Shown piece after piece: positions 26,301 through 29,300 of a stretch of DNA of 64,000 nucleotides. This DNA is from Symbiodinium natans. Lineage: Eukaryota; Sar; Dinophyceae; Suessiales; Symbiodiniaceae. Made by a program: the position numbers and the translations under genes. Numbering within the stretch: position 1 is the first letter of the stretch; each line of letters starts with the position of its first letter. Below the pieces are notes generated by a model that saw only the letters and a list, made by a program, of their open reading frames with translations, was not told the DNA's origin and did no database searches. The stretch lies in assembly GCA_905221605.1 (NCBI GenBank), contig CAJNDS010001236.1, positions 366,001 through 430,000 of the forward strand, written 5' to 3'.

Positions 26301-29300
26301 GCGTCGTGCCTTTGTGCTGTCAGTGGGTCGTTGCATGCTCATGTAGAACTGCACGGGCCAACGCGCGTAAGTTCACAGATGTGCACCTCTTGTGCCAGAG
26401 GATTCGTTTCAAGGCATGGAAAGGGCAACGCTGTTCTGGGCAGTTCTGGAGGTTACCAGCACGTCGTGCTAATTTCTCCTCATGCAAGTTGAGAAATGGT
26501 TTAGCGTTTAGGTTTAGGGTTTGGGGTTTAGGGTTTAGGGTTTAGGGTGTCTAATTGGGAATCTGACGAGTCTAAGTCTAAGTTAGAGAATTGGCCCAGC
26601 CCCCGCCGAGGTCCATAGCGTCAGGCGTGCAGGACCACCGGGGTGTCGGAATAAATACTAATTGCGTCCCCTTCTGGTCCCTGTATACTAATTATTATTA
26701 AGGCCCCTACATAACACGTGTTCGAGTGCGGCATGTGGGGTTGAGGGTTGCGGATTTGTGGGGCTTGCCAGGGGGCTCAGGAAGCTAGTGCCCTCGAAGC
26801 CTTAGCTTTACAGGCTCTTCGTGCGTCTGGAGGGTCCCACTTTTTTGTTCCTATACCACGAAAGTTGCGAAACCCCCCGTTTGGGGAACGGGTTTGTTGA
26901 TGATTCGATTCTGAGGGCTCCCGAGTTCGGTTTCGATTTGGGCTGTAGGCTTTCGTCCGCCAATCCCGTGCTGCTGTGCTCGTGAGCCTGAAGACCTCTG
27001 AACAGGCCAGCAAACCCACGAAAGCTTCATCGCCAGCATGCTGGACCCTAGGGTTTAGGCTTTAGGGTTACCCGAACCCTGACACTCTCCCGCGTGCAGG
27101 AGACGATGGTCACTGGGGAAGCGCCACAGACCCAGCACGCAAACTTGAGCAGCCCCGAAGGATCAAAGGTTTCAGGACTGGGTTGTTCTGGTCGAAAGTT
27201 CTCACTCCCTGAACCCTGAAACCACAGGATGTGGCCATGACCCCCGAAGGTCCGAATAGAGCCGAGGGCCATTCTTTCGTCATTGTGTTTCGGCATGTTT
27301 GTGGTTCTGAGTCTGACCTGCCGTAGTTCTTTTCAGCCAGACCATTCGGTCTAGAAAGCCGGACGCCTAGTCATCTGGATTTTGGACACATACCATGGAA
27401 GCGTGCGTGTCTCTTTTGTGCCGTCATTTAATTTGTTGTCGCACAGCTCTGTCGTATGCGAATGAGGAAGCGTTCTTGGCTCCCTTGTGCCCCTTCAACG
27501 ATGCGTGCTTTTCGATTGCCGTGGGGTCCTTTGCAAGCCCCAAAATGTGAAGGTATCGAGGGTTCAGGCATTGGGACTGCTTTCTTGGGCTTTCGGTTCT
27601 TTGACCACCCAGCGATCTTCAAGGCCTTTGCTGTCCGTCCCAAAAGTCCAAGACCCAAACGTGCCAAACACTGAATTCCTTCAAGCCTTGCGAAGCCTTG
27701 ATGCCTTGTGAGGTCCTACATCGCAACCGGCCGCCCCAATGCCTTCCTGGCTTTTTTTTTCGATCGGAAAACCATGTGCTGCCCTTCTCAGCTTTGTGCC
27801 TCGTAGTTGTTCTGGCGTCTGCAGTTTAGAGTTGCGGGCGTTGCTGCCTTCCTCCGCACGGCAGGCGAACACGCACTACAGCTGGAAGGAGTGCTACTTC
27901 ATCCACTGCCGCAGCCCTGTTCGGGATCTTGAGCTGTCCGCGGAGCCCGAAACCCTTCTGCTGCAAGTCGCTGCAAGTCACTGCGAGGTTCTAGCCACTA
28001 CTACCCGGCTCTGAGGATCTTCATGAGCGCCTTGGCACGGGCTGTTAAACATGTTGGGATGAGAGTTCTTAGATGGCTTCGGGTGAGAACCTTTTCGGGC
28101 ACGTAGCCGTTCTACACTTCTACGTCCCGAGGTGCCCGTACACGCCTCTGCTTGTAGAAGCCTTGTCAAAGATACCTTGCCCTGCAAACGGTCCTGCGTG
28201 TCGCGCTATCTTCTGCGTTCAGCCCTGTCCAATCACGGCCCGGAAGATCCAAAAAACTTTCCCAAGGCTACACCATCTACACCTTGGTGTCGCAGGCGGC
28301 AACTTTCAGTCCATTGAGTCCCAGCATTCTACACAGAGCCCCCCTCCCACCCCCCGGCCCCCGCCCGCTTCCACAGCCCTCTAGTCTAAGGCATACTCAA
28401 AAGGCATAAGCCCCCCCCAGCTTTTTGTAGCGGCGTCCTGTCATTTCTGCACGAAGCCGAACCCTGGTCCCGCCGAAGGACTTCACAGCCTCTGCAGCAA
28501 GCCTAAGCCCTGATCCCCTCCTCCAGAACCTCAAAGCGCGAACTCGAAGCTTGCTCGTGGCATCGTTCTGAAAGCCAATGCGCAAACAGAACAGTTAGGG
28601 TTTAGGGTTTAGGGTTTAGGGTTTAGGGTTTAGGGTTTAGGGTTTAGGGTTTAGGGTTTAGGGTTTAGGGTTTAGGGTTTAGGGTTTAGGGTAAATTTTG
28701 GGCTTAGGGCTTAGGGCTTAGGGCTTAGGGTTTAGGGTTTAGGGTTTAGGGTTTAGGTTAACACCCCACACCCTAAGCCTTTGCCTTGATACCCTCTAAG
28801 CCAACGGAACGCGCGAGGCGCAGGGCTTCTCCACGCTTCCGATGATGGTCCTCCTGGCCTCCGCCGTCATGTGGTGACCCGGATGCGAAGCCCTAAACCC
28901 TAAACCCTAAACCCTAACCCCTAAACGGGACTGACTAGCTGTTCGACTCTCTCAAAAACCTGAAGACCAGGTCTTCAGGAGTGCTATGGGTTCAGGGAAT
29001 GAGGGCCTTCGGATTTAGGGTTTTAGGGGGCCCTAAACCCTCGGCCTCAACCCGAAACACCCTACAGTTCAGGGCATGCTTGGTTTGAGGCTTCTGTTGA
29101 AGGTGTGAAGGGCTTCGTGGGCTCATGTTTCGGGATAGGCTGGCAAGAGTAGGCCCGTCTGCGCTACCAGGATAAGTCTTGAGAAGCTTTTCAGACACCA
29201 CCCCCCCCCCCCCCCCCCCCCCTAAAACCCTAAACCCTAAACCCTAGACCCCAAACCCGAAACCCAAAACCCAAAACCCTAAACCCCCCACCCCCCACCG